A stretch of 64,000 nt of DNA from Neorhizobium alkalisoli (lineage in GTDB: Bacteria; Pseudomonadota; Alphaproteobacteria; Rhizobiales; Rhizobiaceae). Of the stretch, positions 41,462 to 49,448 are shown in pieces. Made by a program: the position numbers and the translations under genes. Location: NCBI RefSeq assembly GCF_002968635.1, contig NZ_PVBN01000014.1, forward strand, positions 1 through 64,000. Direction: 5' to 3'. Under the pieces are notes generated by a model. It saw only the letters and a program-made list of their open reading frames with translations, ran no database searches and was not told the DNA's origin. Positions within the stretch are counted from its first letter, which is position 1; every line of letters begins with the position of its first letter.

Positions 41462-42916
41462 TCATTGCATCAGCGACCGAACCGCCGGATAGGCGGCGCG
41501 ATAGCGCGCATAGGCAGCCTCATAAGCCTCCGTCAGCCCCGAAACCGGCTCGATGGTCTGGTCGGTCTTGGGCGCCGAGCAGACGGCGAGCGGATCGGCG
41601 CCGGTCGCAGCGATCAGGCCGAGGCGGGCGGCCCCGAAGGCGGCGCCGAAATCGCCGTCGGCCGGGATGTCGACCGGCACGCCGAGCGACGTCGCAATCG
41701 ACGCCAGCCAGTAGCGCGAGCGCGAACCGCCGCCGATCGCCGTCACGCGGGAAATCGAAGTGCCTGCGGATTTCAGCGCTTCGAGATTGTCGCGGATCGC
41801 GAAGGTCACGCCTTCCAGCACCGCCTGGGTCAGCGCCGCGCGCCCGCTTTCGTGCCCGAGGCCGATGAAGGAACCGCGGATGACGGCATCGTTGTGCGGG
41901 GTGCGCTCGCCGGAAAGATACGGCAGGAAAGTAACGCCGGTCGGTGCCTTCAGCGTGTAGCCCAGCTCCTCGGCAAGCTCGGCGGCGGACCGGCCGGCGA
42001 TATGCGAATACCAGTTGAGTGCATCGGTGGCGGAAAGGATGACGCCCATCTGGTGCCAGGTCTTCGGCAGCGCGTGGCAGAAGGCATGCACCGCACTTTC
42101 CGGTTTCGGCAGATAGGATGCGTTGGCGGCAAAGAGTACGCCTGATGTGCCGAGCGAAACAAACGCGTTGCCGGCCGCGACCGTACCCATGCCGCAGGCG
42201 GATGCTGCATTGTCCCCTGCCCCGCCGGCAATCACGACGTCGGTCCCCATGCCCCAGGCCACGGCCAGTTCACCGCGCAGTTTGCCGGCCTGCTCCGTGC
42301 CCTCGACCAGCGACGGCATCTGCTTTTCGGAAAGACCGGTGGCCGCAAGAAGCTCCGACGACCACTTGCGTGCGCCGGTATCCAGCCAGGAGGTGCCGGC
42401 CGAATCCGACATCTCCGAAATATGCTCGCCCGCCAGCCAGAGGCGGAGATAATCCTTCGGCAGCAGCACCTTGGCGATCTTGGCGAAGATTTCCGGCTCG
42501 TTGTTCTTTACCCAGACGAGTTTCGGCGCCGTGAAGCCCGGAAAGACGATATTGCCGGTGATCTTGCGAAAGCGCGGATCTGCGTCGAGCGCCGCGGCTT
42601 CTTCATACGAGCGCGTGTCGTTCCAGAGGATGCAGGGCCTGAGCACCTTGTCCTCGGCATCGAGAAGCGTCGCGCCGTGCATCTGGCCGGAAAGACCGAT
42701 GCCCTTTACCGCCGCGAGCTCCTTCGGGAATTTCTGCTTGAGGCCTGCAACGGCCTCTTCCGTGGCGCGGATCCACTGGGCCGGATCCTGTTCCGACCAG
42801 CCGGAATGCGGCCGCGAGACGTCGAGCGAGCCGCTTGCCGAGCCGATGATCTTCTGATCACCGTCGATCAGCATGGCTTTGACGCCGGAGGTGCCGAGAT
42901 CGAGTCCCAGATACAT
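41462..42916 (-). CDS. xylB: Xylulokinase
   Basis: A 484-residue FGGY-family kinase phosphorylating D-xylulose to D-xylulose-5-phosphate. It starts MYLGLDLGTSGVKAMLID with the ATPase phosphate-1 loop; the substrate-binding SGQMHGATLLD and the catalytic aspartate region GGAGDNAASACGMG are visible, followed by the FGGY signature parts. GGAGAAACACC precedes the ATG. It sits between the LacI-type regulator and xylA on the minus strand, the order expected for a regulator-xylB-xylA unit. Confidence 0.95.
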   Translation of the reverse strand: MYLGLDLGTSGVKAMLIDGDQKIIGSASGSLDVSRPHSGWSEQDPAQWIRATEEAVAGLKQKFPKELAAVKGIGLSGQMHGATLLDAEDKVLRPCILWNDTRSYEEAAALDADPRFRKITGNIVFPGFTAPKLVWVKNNEPEIFAKIAKVLLPKDYLRLWLAGEHISEMSDSAGTSWLDTGARKWSSELLAATGLSEKQMPSLVEGTEQAGKLRGELAVAWGMGTDVVIAGGAGDNAASACGMGTVAAGNAFVSLGTSGVLFAANASYLPKPESAVHAFCHALPKTWHQMGVILSATDALNWYSHIAGRSAAELAEELGYTLKAPTGVTFLPYLSGERTPHNDAVIRGSFIGLGHESGRAALTQAVLEGVTFAIRDNLEALKSAGTSISRVTAIGGGSRSRYWLASIATSLGVPVDIPADGDFGAAFGAARLGLIAATGADPLAVCSAPKTDQTIEPVSGLTEAYEAAYARYRAAYPAVRSLMQ

Positions 42917-42935
42917 GGTGTTTCTCCTAAACTCC

Positions 42936-42957
42936 GCCGCCTTCGCGGCTCTTTTTT
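42936..42957 (+). other. Hairpin with T-tract in plus orientation between the LacI gene and xylB
   Basis: GCCGC-CTTC-GCGGC followed by a run of Ts (42952-42958). The genes here are all on the minus strand, so the terminator-like polarity is antisense to them; in the sense direction it is merely a stem-loop 20 bp before the xylB start. It could end an antisense transcript or alter xylB mRNA. Confidence 0.4.
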
Positions 42958-43011
42958 TGTTTGCAGCGCATCTTTCCGAAACCGCTTCACGCTTTTCAGA
43001 TGCGCCGGCGC

Positions 43012-44034
43012 TCAGGGCAGATTGTCTTTCAAGAAAATGTCGATGCGGATGCGCTCCTGCGCCGCGATCACGGGCAAGCCGTCCGCCTTGGCTTTCAGCA
43101 CGCGGATGGCGCTGCGGACTTCGTGTCCGGCATCCTGGTTCAGCACGGCGTCGATGACGCCATCGCCAAGCGCGGAACGCGTCGAACCCGTGAGCTCGTG
43201 GGCGATCACGACGGGCTGCTTCACATCCGCCTTCTGGATCGCCCGGATCAAGCCGCGATTGCCGCCGCCGAGACTGTAGATGCCTGCGATATCAGGGTGG
43301 CGGCGGAGCGTATCGGCGACCATCCTTTCCGCAAGCACCGCATCGTCGCGCCCTTCCAGCACCGGCAGGATGACGATGTTGGAATAGTGGTCGCTGATGA
43401 CGGCCGAAAAGCCCTCCAGACGCTCCCGATGGTCGCGGACCAGCATGGAGCCCGCCAGCACTGCGACGGTCGCGTCGCGACCGATCAGGAACCGGCCCAT
43501 CAGGCTACCCGCCGTACGACCGGCGGCGATATTGTCTATCCCCGCATAGTGATCGCGCGACGAATCCGGCAGATCCGAGACCAGGGTGACCATCGGAATG
43601 CCTGCCTCGCGGAGGCGTTCGGCCATGGCCCGGACTTCCGGCGCATCGACGGCGATGAAGGCGACGCCGGCCGGCTTTTCGGCCAGCACATTCTCCAGCG
43701 CGGCAACGAGGGCCTCAGGATCGAAAGGCGGAACATCGACGATGCGGATACGGGTCCGCTCTGCGCTTGATCGGGCAATGGCCCCGCGCACTTCCTCATG
43801 CAGGCCGATCATGAAAGAGTTGTCGTTTTCGGGAAGGATGAAGATGAAGGAGTAGGTTCGACCCTTGGCCAGATTTGCGGCGGCAAGATCGCGCACATAA
43901 CCAAGCTCAACGATCGCCTCTTCCACCTTGGCGCGCGTTACGCCGCGAACGCCGGGCCGGCTGTTGAGAACCCGGTCGACGGTCGCAAGGCTGACGCCCG
44001 CGCTTTTCGCGATGTCATGCACTGTGGGCTTCAT
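43012..44034 (-). CDS. LacI-family transcriptional regulator, probable repressor of the xylose/sugar genes
   Basis: A 340-residue LacI-type regulator. The HTH KPTVHDIAKSAGVSLATVDR and hinge AAANLAKGRTYSF precede a type I periplasmic-binding-like ligand domain (~60-335). It recognises the odd TVDRV form (rather than TVSRV) that is common in rhizobial sugar repressors. GGAGGAG is upstream of the ATG at 44034. A LacI-type operator 35 bp upstream and an almost identical one ahead of the sugar ABC operon point to control of both. The inducer is probably xylose or a related sugar, by neighbourhood with xylAB. Confidence 0.9.
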   Translation of the reverse strand: MKPTVHDIAKSAGVSLATVDRVLNSRPGVRGVTRAKVEEAIVELGYVRDLAAANLAKGRTYSFIFILPENDNSFMIGLHEEVRGAIARSSAERTRIRIVDVPPFDPEALVAALENVLAEKPAGVAFIAVDAPEVRAMAERLREAGIPMVTLVSDLPDSSRDHYAGIDNIAAGRTAGSLMGRFLIGRDATVAVLAGSMLVRDHRERLEGFSAVISDHYSNIVILPVLEGRDDAVLAERMVADTLRRHPDIAGIYSLGGGNRGLIRAIQKADVKQPVVIAHELTGSTRSALGDGVIDAVLNQDAGHEVRSAIRVLKAKADGLPVIAAQERIRIDIFLKDNLP

Positions 44035-44068
44035 GAACTCCTCCGCGAAGAGGTCGTAGCTCAATTTT

Positions 44069-44084
44069 TGAGGTACGTAAATCA
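44069..44084 (-). promoter_or_regulatory. LacI-type operator in front of the regulator-xylB-xylA unit
   Basis: TGAGGTACGTAAATCA has the TG(5)CG(5)CA layout of LacI-family operators, with 6 of 8 half-site positions symmetrical. It is 35 bp upstream of the regulator's start codon, in the right place for autoregulation. The ABC operon copy differs at a single base. Confidence 0.75.
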
Positions 44085-44131
44085 GAATTTCACAAGCGAT
44101 GTTCGAAGCTCATGGAGTTACTCCGAACGAA

Positions 44132-44160
44132 AAAGGCCGTCGCTTGCGCGGCGGCCCTTT
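44132..44160 (-). terminator. Intrinsic terminator of the EmrB-type gene
   Basis: On the minus strand GGCCGCCGC-GCAA-GCGACGGCC (one wobble) is followed by TTTTTCG. It is 25 bp past the stop codon of the drug exporter gene. Confidence 0.85.
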
Positions 44161-44182
44161 CCGGCGGTGGAATCTCTGGAAC

Positions 44183-45763
44183 TTAGTGGCCTCCGCCTCC
44201 CGCACCGGCAGGGGCGGCAGGCTTGGCGATCAGGAAGACGAAGAAGATCAGGCTGGCGAAAAGACCGGTCAGCAGCAGGAATACGTCCATGAAGGAGAGC
44301 AGCCACGATTGCTGCGTGAGGATCCCCGAAATCTTCTGGAGCGCCACCGAGTTGCCGTCGAGCCCATAGGAATTGAAGTTGGCGCCGACGCTCTCCAGCC
44401 AGTCGAGAGCTGCCGGATTGGCGTAGTTCACGTGTTCGGCCAGCCGCTGGTAGTGTGCGTCGGAACGCTGGGTCAGCAGGGTGTTGATGATCGCGAGGCC
44501 AACCGCACCGCCGAGATTGCGGGTGAGGTTGAACAGGCCGGAGGCTCCCTGGATGCGCGAGGGATGCAGCGTACCGAGCGCGATATTGTTGATCGGCACC
44601 ATGCACATCATCATCGACGCACCGCGCAGGATCTGCGGCAGGAGCAGTTCGTAGAAATCCCAGTCCGCCGTGATCCCCGTCAGCAGCCAGGTGCCGAGCG
44701 CAAATCCACCGAAGCCGATCGCCATCATCACCCGGAGGTCGAGAACGTTCGTGAGGCGCCCGACGATGGGGGCGGAAACGAACATGGCGATGCCCGAAAC
44801 GAACATGGTCTCGCCGATCATCAGCGAGTCATAGCCCCGGATGCGGCCGAGATAGAGCGGGTAAAGATAGGTCAGCCCGTAGAGGCCGACGCCCATCACG
44901 AAGGAAAAGAGCGATCCGAAGGCGAAATTGGCGTTGCCGAAGGCCCTGAGGTCGACCACCGGGAATTCGATCTTGAAAGCCCGCCAGAAGAAGACCACCG
45001 CCCCGATGACGATGAACAGGGTGCCGATGACGATATGCTCGTCGCTGAACCAGTCCTTGTTGTTGCCTTCCTCCAGAACGTATTCCAGCGAGCCGAGGAA
45101 AAGGGCCATGGAGGCAAGACCCCACCAGTCGAACTTCTTCCAGAGCTGCATCTGCGGCTTGTCGAAATCGATCATGCTCCAGGCGACCGCGGTCACCAGG
45201 ATGCCGGGAATGACGTTGACGAGGAAGAGCCAGTGCCACGAGAAGGCATGAGAAAGATATCCACCGACCGTCGGGCCGATGGTCGGCGCCAAGGTCGCGA
45301 CGAGACCGATGATCGGCGAAACGATGCTGCGCTTCGACGGCGGGAAGATCGTGAATGCGGCTGCGAAGACCGAAGGGATCATGCCCCCACCGATGAAGCC
45401 CTGCAGCGCGCGGTAGACGATCATCTGTTCGATATTGGTGGCGGTAGCGCAGAGCACGCTGGCAATCGTGAAGCCGCCGGCGCAGATCGAAAAGAGTACC
45501 CGCGTCGAGAGGATGCGGGCGAGCGTCCCCGACAGCGGGATCATGATCACCTCGGCGATCAGATAGGACGTCTGCACCCACGCAACCTCGTCCGAGCCGG
45601 CGGAAAGACCGGCCTGGATTTCAGCCAGCGACGCCGAGACGATCTGGATGTCGAGGATCGACATGAACATGCCGAAGACCATCGCGAAGAAGGCGATGAG
45701 CTTGCGCCTGTCCATAGGTTGATCGGCGGGCATTGCGCCCGCCGCGGCCGTTGCGGTTGCCAT
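44183..45763 (-). CDS. emrB: DHA2-family drug/H+ antiporter (EmrB type)
   Basis: A 526-residue major facilitator with about 14 membrane segments. Motif-A region VIMIPLSGTLARILSTR, motif C LVATLAPTIGPTVGGYLSHAF and the first helix's MSILDIQIVSAS are diagnostic of the EmrB/QacA (DHA2) family. With the adjacent HlyD-type fusion protein it forms a tripartite exporter through an outer-membrane channel. It is 19 bp after emrA in a two-gene operon under the divergent TetR regulator. Confidence 0.92.
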   Translation of the reverse strand: MATATAAAGAMPADQPMDRRKLIAFFAMVFGMFMSILDIQIVSASLAEIQAGLSAGSDEVAWVQTSYLIAEVIMIPLSGTLARILSTRVLFSICAGGFTIASVLCATATNIEQMIVYRALQGFIGGGMIPSVFAAAFTIFPPSKRSIVSPIIGLVATLAPTIGPTVGGYLSHAFSWHWLFLVNVIPGILVTAVAWSMIDFDKPQMQLWKKFDWWGLASMALFLGSLEYVLEEGNNKDWFSDEHIVIGTLFIVIGAVVFFWRAFKIEFPVVDLRAFGNANFAFGSLFSFVMGVGLYGLTYLYPLYLGRIRGYDSLMIGETMFVSGIAMFVSAPIVGRLTNVLDLRVMMAIGFGGFALGTWLLTGITADWDFYELLLPQILRGASMMMCMVPINNIALGTLHPSRIQGASGLFNLTRNLGGAVGLAIINTLLTQRSDAHYQRLAEHVNYANPAALDWLESVGANFNSYGLDGNSVALQKISGILTQQSWLLSFMDVFLLLTGLFASLIFFVFLIAKPAAPAGAGGGGH

Positions 45764-45781
45764 GGCCGTTCTCCTTGATGG

Positions 45782-47002
45782 TTACTTGGCCGCGGCCACG
45801 GCGGTGGTGTCAGGTGCGGTACGGGTATCGACATCGACGACGACACTCAGCCCCGCACGCAGATGTTCACGCACCAGATCCTCCTTCGGGATCGAGATGC
45901 GCACCGGGACGCGCTGGACGACCTTGGTGAAATTGCCCGTCGCGTTTTCCGGCGGCAGCATTGAGAAGACCGCTCCGGAGGCCGGTGCGATGGATTCGAC
46001 GGTACCGACGATCGGCTGGTCCTCGTAGGCATCGACATGCACGCGCACCTTCGAGCCGGGCTGCAGATGGCCGATCTGCGTTTCCTTGAAGTTTGCCTCG
46101 ATATAGAGCTCGGTGAGCGGCACGAGCGACGCGAGCCGCTTGCCGGCGGAAACGAGGTCGCCGGTCTGGACCGCGAGGTTGCCGATCACGCCGTCATAGG
46201 GCGCCTTGAGCACGGTGAAGCTCAGGTCGCGGGCCGCCTGATCGCGGGCAAGCTCCTGGGTGCGGACCGTATTGACCGCTTCCTTGCGCTGCGCCTGCAG
46301 GAGGCCGATATTCGCGTCCGCGGAAGCGACCGCAGCCTGGCCGGCGACGAGATTGGCGCGGGCCTGTTCGAGAGCGATCTTTGCATTGTCGAGGTCTGCA
46401 GTGGTGCCGACGGATTTCGCGGCGAGCTCGCTGGCGCGCTTCTGGGTGATCTCGGCGCCCCGTACTGCCGCTTCCAGTGCGCCCTGCTGCGCCTTGGACT
46501 GCTCGAGCGCAGCTTGGGCCCCGACGATCTGGGCATCGATGCGCGCGATCGCCAGATTAGCGGATTCGATGGCGGCTTCAGCTTTTTCCAGGGCCAGTTT
46601 ATAATCCCCGTTATCAAGGGTGACGAGGGGATCGCCGGCCTTGACGGACTGGTTTTCGACGACGTTTACTTTTGCAACGTAACCGGAGACCTTGGGGGAA
46701 ATGACGGCGAGGTTGCCTTCCACATAGGCATCGTCGGTCGAGACGAGGAACCGACCGTCTGTCCACCAGTTGTAACCATACCATCCGGCGCCGCTGAGGA
46801 GGGCAAGCGCAATGATCGGCAACATATATCCACGCCGCTTCTTCTTTTCTGGCGCCTTCTCGGCAGCCGGCGCGGCGATCGCTTCTGCCGCGGGCTGCTC
46901 CGTTGTCGGCCGCTCCTTGAGGGCTTCGGCTTCGTTGGCGCCAATATCGTCCGTCGTTACGGCGCGCAATGCGCCGCCATTTTGAGAGGCCGTCATGTTC
47001 AT
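45782..47002 (-). CDS. emrA: HlyD/EmrA-type membrane fusion protein
   Basis: A ~406-residue periplasmic adaptor. An N-terminal Ala/Glu-rich cytoplasmic tail precedes a TM (~58-80, GYMLPIIALALLSGAGWYGY). Then come a lipoyl half-motif (VENQSVKAGDPLVTLDNGDY), a coiled-coil hairpin (~125-225, Ala/Glu/Lys-rich) and the second lipoyl half with APYDGVIGNLAVQTGDLV, and a beta-barrel domain. The start is uncertain: ATG at 47002 is used; ATG at 47026 would add eight residues and lies closer to the operator. No start has a strong ribosome binding site. Confidence 0.9.
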   Translation of the reverse strand: MNMTASQNGGALRAVTTDDIGANEAEALKERPTTEQPAAEAIAAPAAEKAPEKKKRRGYMLPIIALALLSGAGWYGYNWWTDGRFLVSTDDAYVEGNLAVISPKVSGYVAKVNVVENQSVKAGDPLVTLDNGDYKLALEKAEAAIESANLAIARIDAQIVGAQAALEQSKAQQGALEAAVRGAEITQKRASELAAKSVGTTADLDNAKIALEQARANLVAGQAAVASADANIGLLQAQRKEAVNTVRTQELARDQAARDLSFTVLKAPYDGVIGNLAVQTGDLVSAGKRLASLVPLTELYIEANFKETQIGHLQPGSKVRVHVDAYEDQPIVGTVESIAPASGAVFSMLPPENATGNFTKVVQRVPVRISIPKEDLVREHLRAGLSVVVDVDTRTAPDTTAVAAAK

Positions 47003-47030
47003 GTACCGTCTTTGGGAGTTCAGCATTCCA

Positions 47031-47048
47031 TCGAACCGTTCGGTTCAG
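47031..47048. promoter_or_regulatory. TetR operator 1 of the emrAB/TetR promoter region
   Basis: TCGAACCGTTCGGTTCAG is a near-perfect palindrome (GAACCG-TT-CGGTTC core). It lies between the emrA start and the divergent promoter pair. It matches operator 2 in 15 of 18 positions. Confidence 0.75.
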
Positions 47049-47053
47049 TGAGC

Positions 47054-47084
47054 TTGACATAGACCTTTCGATGACACATATCAA
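47054..47084. promoter_or_regulatory. Divergent overlapping promoters for emrAB and the TetR gene
   Basis: On the plus strand TTGACA (47054-47059) is followed 17 bp later by CATATC (47077-47082), driving the TetR gene. On the minus strand TTGATA (47084-47079) is followed 17 bp later by TATGTC (47061-47056), driving emrAB. Both fit sigma-70-type spacing, and both lie between the two operators. Confidence 0.6.
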
Positions 47085-47090
47085 GGGCAA

Positions 47091-47108
47091 TCGAACCGCT
47101 CGGTTCGA
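47091..47108. promoter_or_regulatory. TetR operator 2 of the emrAB/TetR promoter region
   Basis: TCGAACCGCTCGGTTCGA is a palindrome with a two-base centre, exactly 60 bp from operator 1. It is about 20 bp ahead of the TetR start codon. Confidence 0.75.
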
Positions 47109-47129
47109 AAAGGTTAAAAAAGGCATCAA

Positions 47130-47831
47130 ATGGCCAGACAGATAACGAAACAGGAGAAATCCGATCCGGTTGCAGCCGGACGTTTCGCGGCGGGAGAAGA
47201 TCCTGCGAAACGGGAACAGATCATCGACGGCGCAAGCCGGGTCTTCATGAAGCTCGGCTTCGACGCGGCGAGCATGAACGATATCACCCGCGAGGCAGGG
47301 GTCTCGAAGGGCACGATATACGTCTATTTCCAGAACAAGGAAGACTTGTTCGCGGCCCTCGTCGCCCGCGAGAAGGAGCGCATCACACTGCGGATGCGCG
47401 ATATTCTTGCCGGCAGCGAGGAGGTCGAGGTCGGACTATATCGGTTCGGGATCAACTTCGTGGCGCATATCACCTCCTTGCAGGTGATCAACGCGATGCG
47501 GACCGTGATCGGCGTCGTCGACCGCATGCCGAGCCTTTGTCGGCAGTTCTTCAATTCGCCCTCGATGAACGTCCGCACCGTGCTGGACGACTTCATCAGG
47601 CGGCACGTGGCGCTCGGCAATCTGAACGTCGAACATAGCGATCTGGCTGCGCGCCAGTTCATCGACATGACGAGCGGCACGTTCTTCAAGTTGAGGCTGT
47701 TCGGCGATCTTTGCGACGCTCCTCCGCAGGCCGAAATCGATGAAGTCGTAAACGGCGCCATCAAGGTGTTCATGGCTGCCTATGGCATTCATGACACATC
47801 CGTGATCGCAAAAGAGACCGAGCAGGCCTGA
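47130..47831 (+). CDS. TetR-family repressor of the EmrAB-type exporter
   Basis: A 233-residue TetR protein. An unusually long N-terminal tail (~27 residues) precedes the HTH (IIDGASRVFMKLGFDAASMNDITREAGVSKGTIYVYFQNKEDLF, residues ~30-75). The C-terminal ligand domain is ~150 residues, of the TetR_C-like type. It is divergent from emrAB, with two operators between them, the usual architecture for a ligand-relieved repressor of a multidrug exporter. The ligand is unknown. Confidence 0.9.
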   Translation: MARQITKQEKSDPVAAGRFAAGEDPAKREQIIDGASRVFMKLGFDAASMNDITREAGVSKGTIYVYFQNKEDLFAALVAREKERITLRMRDILAGSEEVEVGLYRFGINFVAHITSLQVINAMRTVIGVVDRMPSLCRQFFNSPSMNVRTVLDDFIRRHVALGNLNVEHSDLAARQFIDMTSGTFFKLRLFGDLCDAPPQAEIDEVVNGAIKVFMAAYGIHDTSVIAKETEQA

Positions 47832-47835
47832 TTTC

Positions 47836-47856
47836 GGCGGTTGTCACGCAACCGCC
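47836..47856 (+). terminator. Hairpin after the TetR gene
   Basis: GGCGGTTG-TCACG-CAACCGCC is a perfect 8-bp stem starting four bases after the TetR stop codon. The following DNA (CCTTGTCTT) is only moderately T-rich, so termination is probably partial. Confidence 0.6.
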
Positions 47857-47869
47857 CCTTGTCTTCCCG

Positions 47870-47891
47870 CTGCCGATCCTTAAATCGGCAG
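47870..47891 (+). other. Stem-loop in the terC-like 5' leader
   Basis: CTGCCGAT-CCTTAA-ATCGGCAG is a perfect 8-bp stem with a 6-base loop, 34 bp before the TerC start. It has no T-tract. I do not see the yybP-ykoY manganese riboswitch core, the known leader of many TerC genes, within the 94-bp gap. Confidence 0.5.
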
Positions 47892-47925
47892 GCGATCATC
47901 TTTTGCGATTGAAAGGGAAGACTGG

Positions 47926-48681
47926 ATGGATATTGCAGCGCTTGTAGCAGACCCGGCGGCCTGGGTAGCGCTCGTTACACTTGTGATCATGGAAGTCGTG
48001 CTCGGCATCGACAACCTGATCTTCATCTCCATCCTCACCAACAAGCTTCCGGCAGAGCACCGCGACAGGGCTCGCAAGATCGGCATCGGGCTCGCGCTGA
48101 TCATGCGCCTCGCCCTGCTCGGCACGATCGCCTGGATCGTCCAGTTGACCAATCCGCTCTTCGAGCTTTTCGGTCATGCCTTCTCGTGGAAGGACATCAT
48201 CCTGATCGCCGGGGGCCTCTTCCTCGTCTGGAAGGCGACAAAGGAAATCCACCACAACGTCGATCCGGAGGATCACAAGGAGGATATGGTAGGCGGTACG
48301 GCCAGCGTGTCTTTCGCAGCCGCCATCGGACAGATCCTCCTCCTCGATCTGGTCTTCTCGATCGACAGCATCATCACCGCCGTCGGAATGACCGAACACC
48401 TGCCGATCATGATCGTCGCAGTGGTCGCGGCGGTGACCGTGATGCTGGTGGCGGCAGCACCGCTTGCCAACTTCATCGAGAAGAACCCGACGATCGTGAT
48501 GCTGGCGCTCGGCTTCCTGCTGATGATCGGCACGACGCTGATCGCCGACGGCATGGGCTTCCATGTGCCCAAGGGCTACGTCTATTCGGCCATGGCCTTC
48601 TCGGCGCTGGTCGAAATCTTGAACATGGTCGCCCGCAACGCCCGCCGGAAGAAAAAGGCCGGGCAGCAGACGCTGCACTGA
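47926..48681 (+). CDS. TerC-family membrane protein
   Basis: A 251-residue protein with about seven membrane helices. The TerC signatures [22 protein letters not shown] (TM1-2) and [19 protein letters not shown] carry the conserved acidic residues that bind metal in the membrane. TerC/Alx proteins export Mn2+ to help metallate secreted enzymes or resist metal and tellurite stress. An AAGGGAAG site precedes the ATG. Manganese import genes (sitABCD) lie 8 kb away, but there is no direct link here. Confidence 0.9.
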   Translation: MDIAALVADPAAWVALVTLVIMEVVLGIDNLIFISILTNKLPAEHRDRARKIGIGLALIMRLALLGTIAWIVQLTNPLFELFGHAFSWKDIILIAGGLFLVWKATKEIHHNVDPEDHKEDMVGGTASVSFAAAIGQILLLDLVFSIDSIITAVGMTEHLPIMIVAVVAAVTVMLVAAAPLANFIEKNPTIVMLALGFLLMIGTTLIADGMGFHVPKGYVYSAMAFSALVEILNMVARNARRKKKAGQQTLH

Positions 48682-48717
48682 AAAACGCGGATACGAAAGG
48701 GCGCCACCTGGCGTCCT

Positions 48718-49263
48718 TTAATTCTTCGCCAGTTCCCGATCGATCGCCGCAACGAGACGGCTGTCTTCCGCTGTAACGTCGGGGGCGAAACGGGCGACGA
48801 TCTGGCCATTGCGGCCGATCAGGAATTTCTCGAAGTTCCAGAGGATCTCGGCATCGTCTAGAACCTCCATGGCGAAGCCGCGCAGGCGCTCTTTCATCGG
48901 ACCATCGCCGGTGGTCGCCACGCCCGAGCCCGTAAGCTCCTTGTAGAGGGGGTGCTTGCCTTCGCCCTTCACCAAGATTTTCGAAAAGATCGGAAACTTG
49001 ACGTCATAGGTCAGCGTGCAGAATTCGACGATCTCTGCGTCGGTGCCTGGCTCCTGTCCCTTGAAATTGTTGGCCGGAAAGGCGGCGATAACGAAACCCC
49101 GCTCCCGCTTGTCCTCATAGAGATTTTCGAGCCCTTCATACTGCTTGGTCAGACCGCATTTGGAGGCGACGTTGACGATCAGAATGACTTTGCCTTTGTG
49201 CTCCGCAAGCGTCGTTTCCCGGCCGTCGGCCAGTTTGACTGGAACATGCAGTACCTGCGTCAT
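48718..49263 (-). CDS. Glutathione peroxidase
   Basis: A 181-residue cysteine-type GPx. The peroxidatic C36 is in VNVASKCGLTKQYEGL; the family's FPANNFKGQEPG (Gln) and WNFEKFLIGRNG (Trp) complete the catalytic tetrad. It lacks an export signal, so cytoplasmic, and probably uses thioredoxin or glutathione to reduce peroxides. It is divergent from the SLC13/RCK permease with 185 bp between starts. Confidence 0.93.
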   Translation of the reverse strand: MTQVLHVPVKLADGRETTLAEHKGKVILIVNVASKCGLTKQYEGLENLYEDKRERGFVIAAFPANNFKGQEPGTDAEIVEFCTLTYDVKFPIFSKILVKGEGKHPLYKELTGSGVATTGDGPMKERLRGFAMEVLDDAEILWNFEKFLIGRNGQIVARFAPDVTAEDSRLVAAIDRELAKN

Positions 49264-49448
49264 TGATCGACCTCCTTCACACGGCTGTTCGCTGCCGCCA
49301 AACTATCTTCCCGGTCCGGGTTGTCCAGGGCATAAACCTGCTTTATCGGAACCTTGGGAAGCGGACGGAATTGATGCGCTACGAGAGAGGGCGACTCCTT
49401 TTGGGGAGCGGACGCTCGCAGCCCGGCCTCTCGAAGCTGCGGAGCCGC

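Noticed and set aside
47095-47110. tRNA T-loop-like GGTTCGA
   Set aside because: It is part of the TetR operator palindrome, and no cloverleaf can be drawn around it.
47832-47925. yybP-ykoY manganese riboswitch in front of the TerC gene
   Set aside because: The gap is short and the conserved core was not seen; only two plain hairpins are present.
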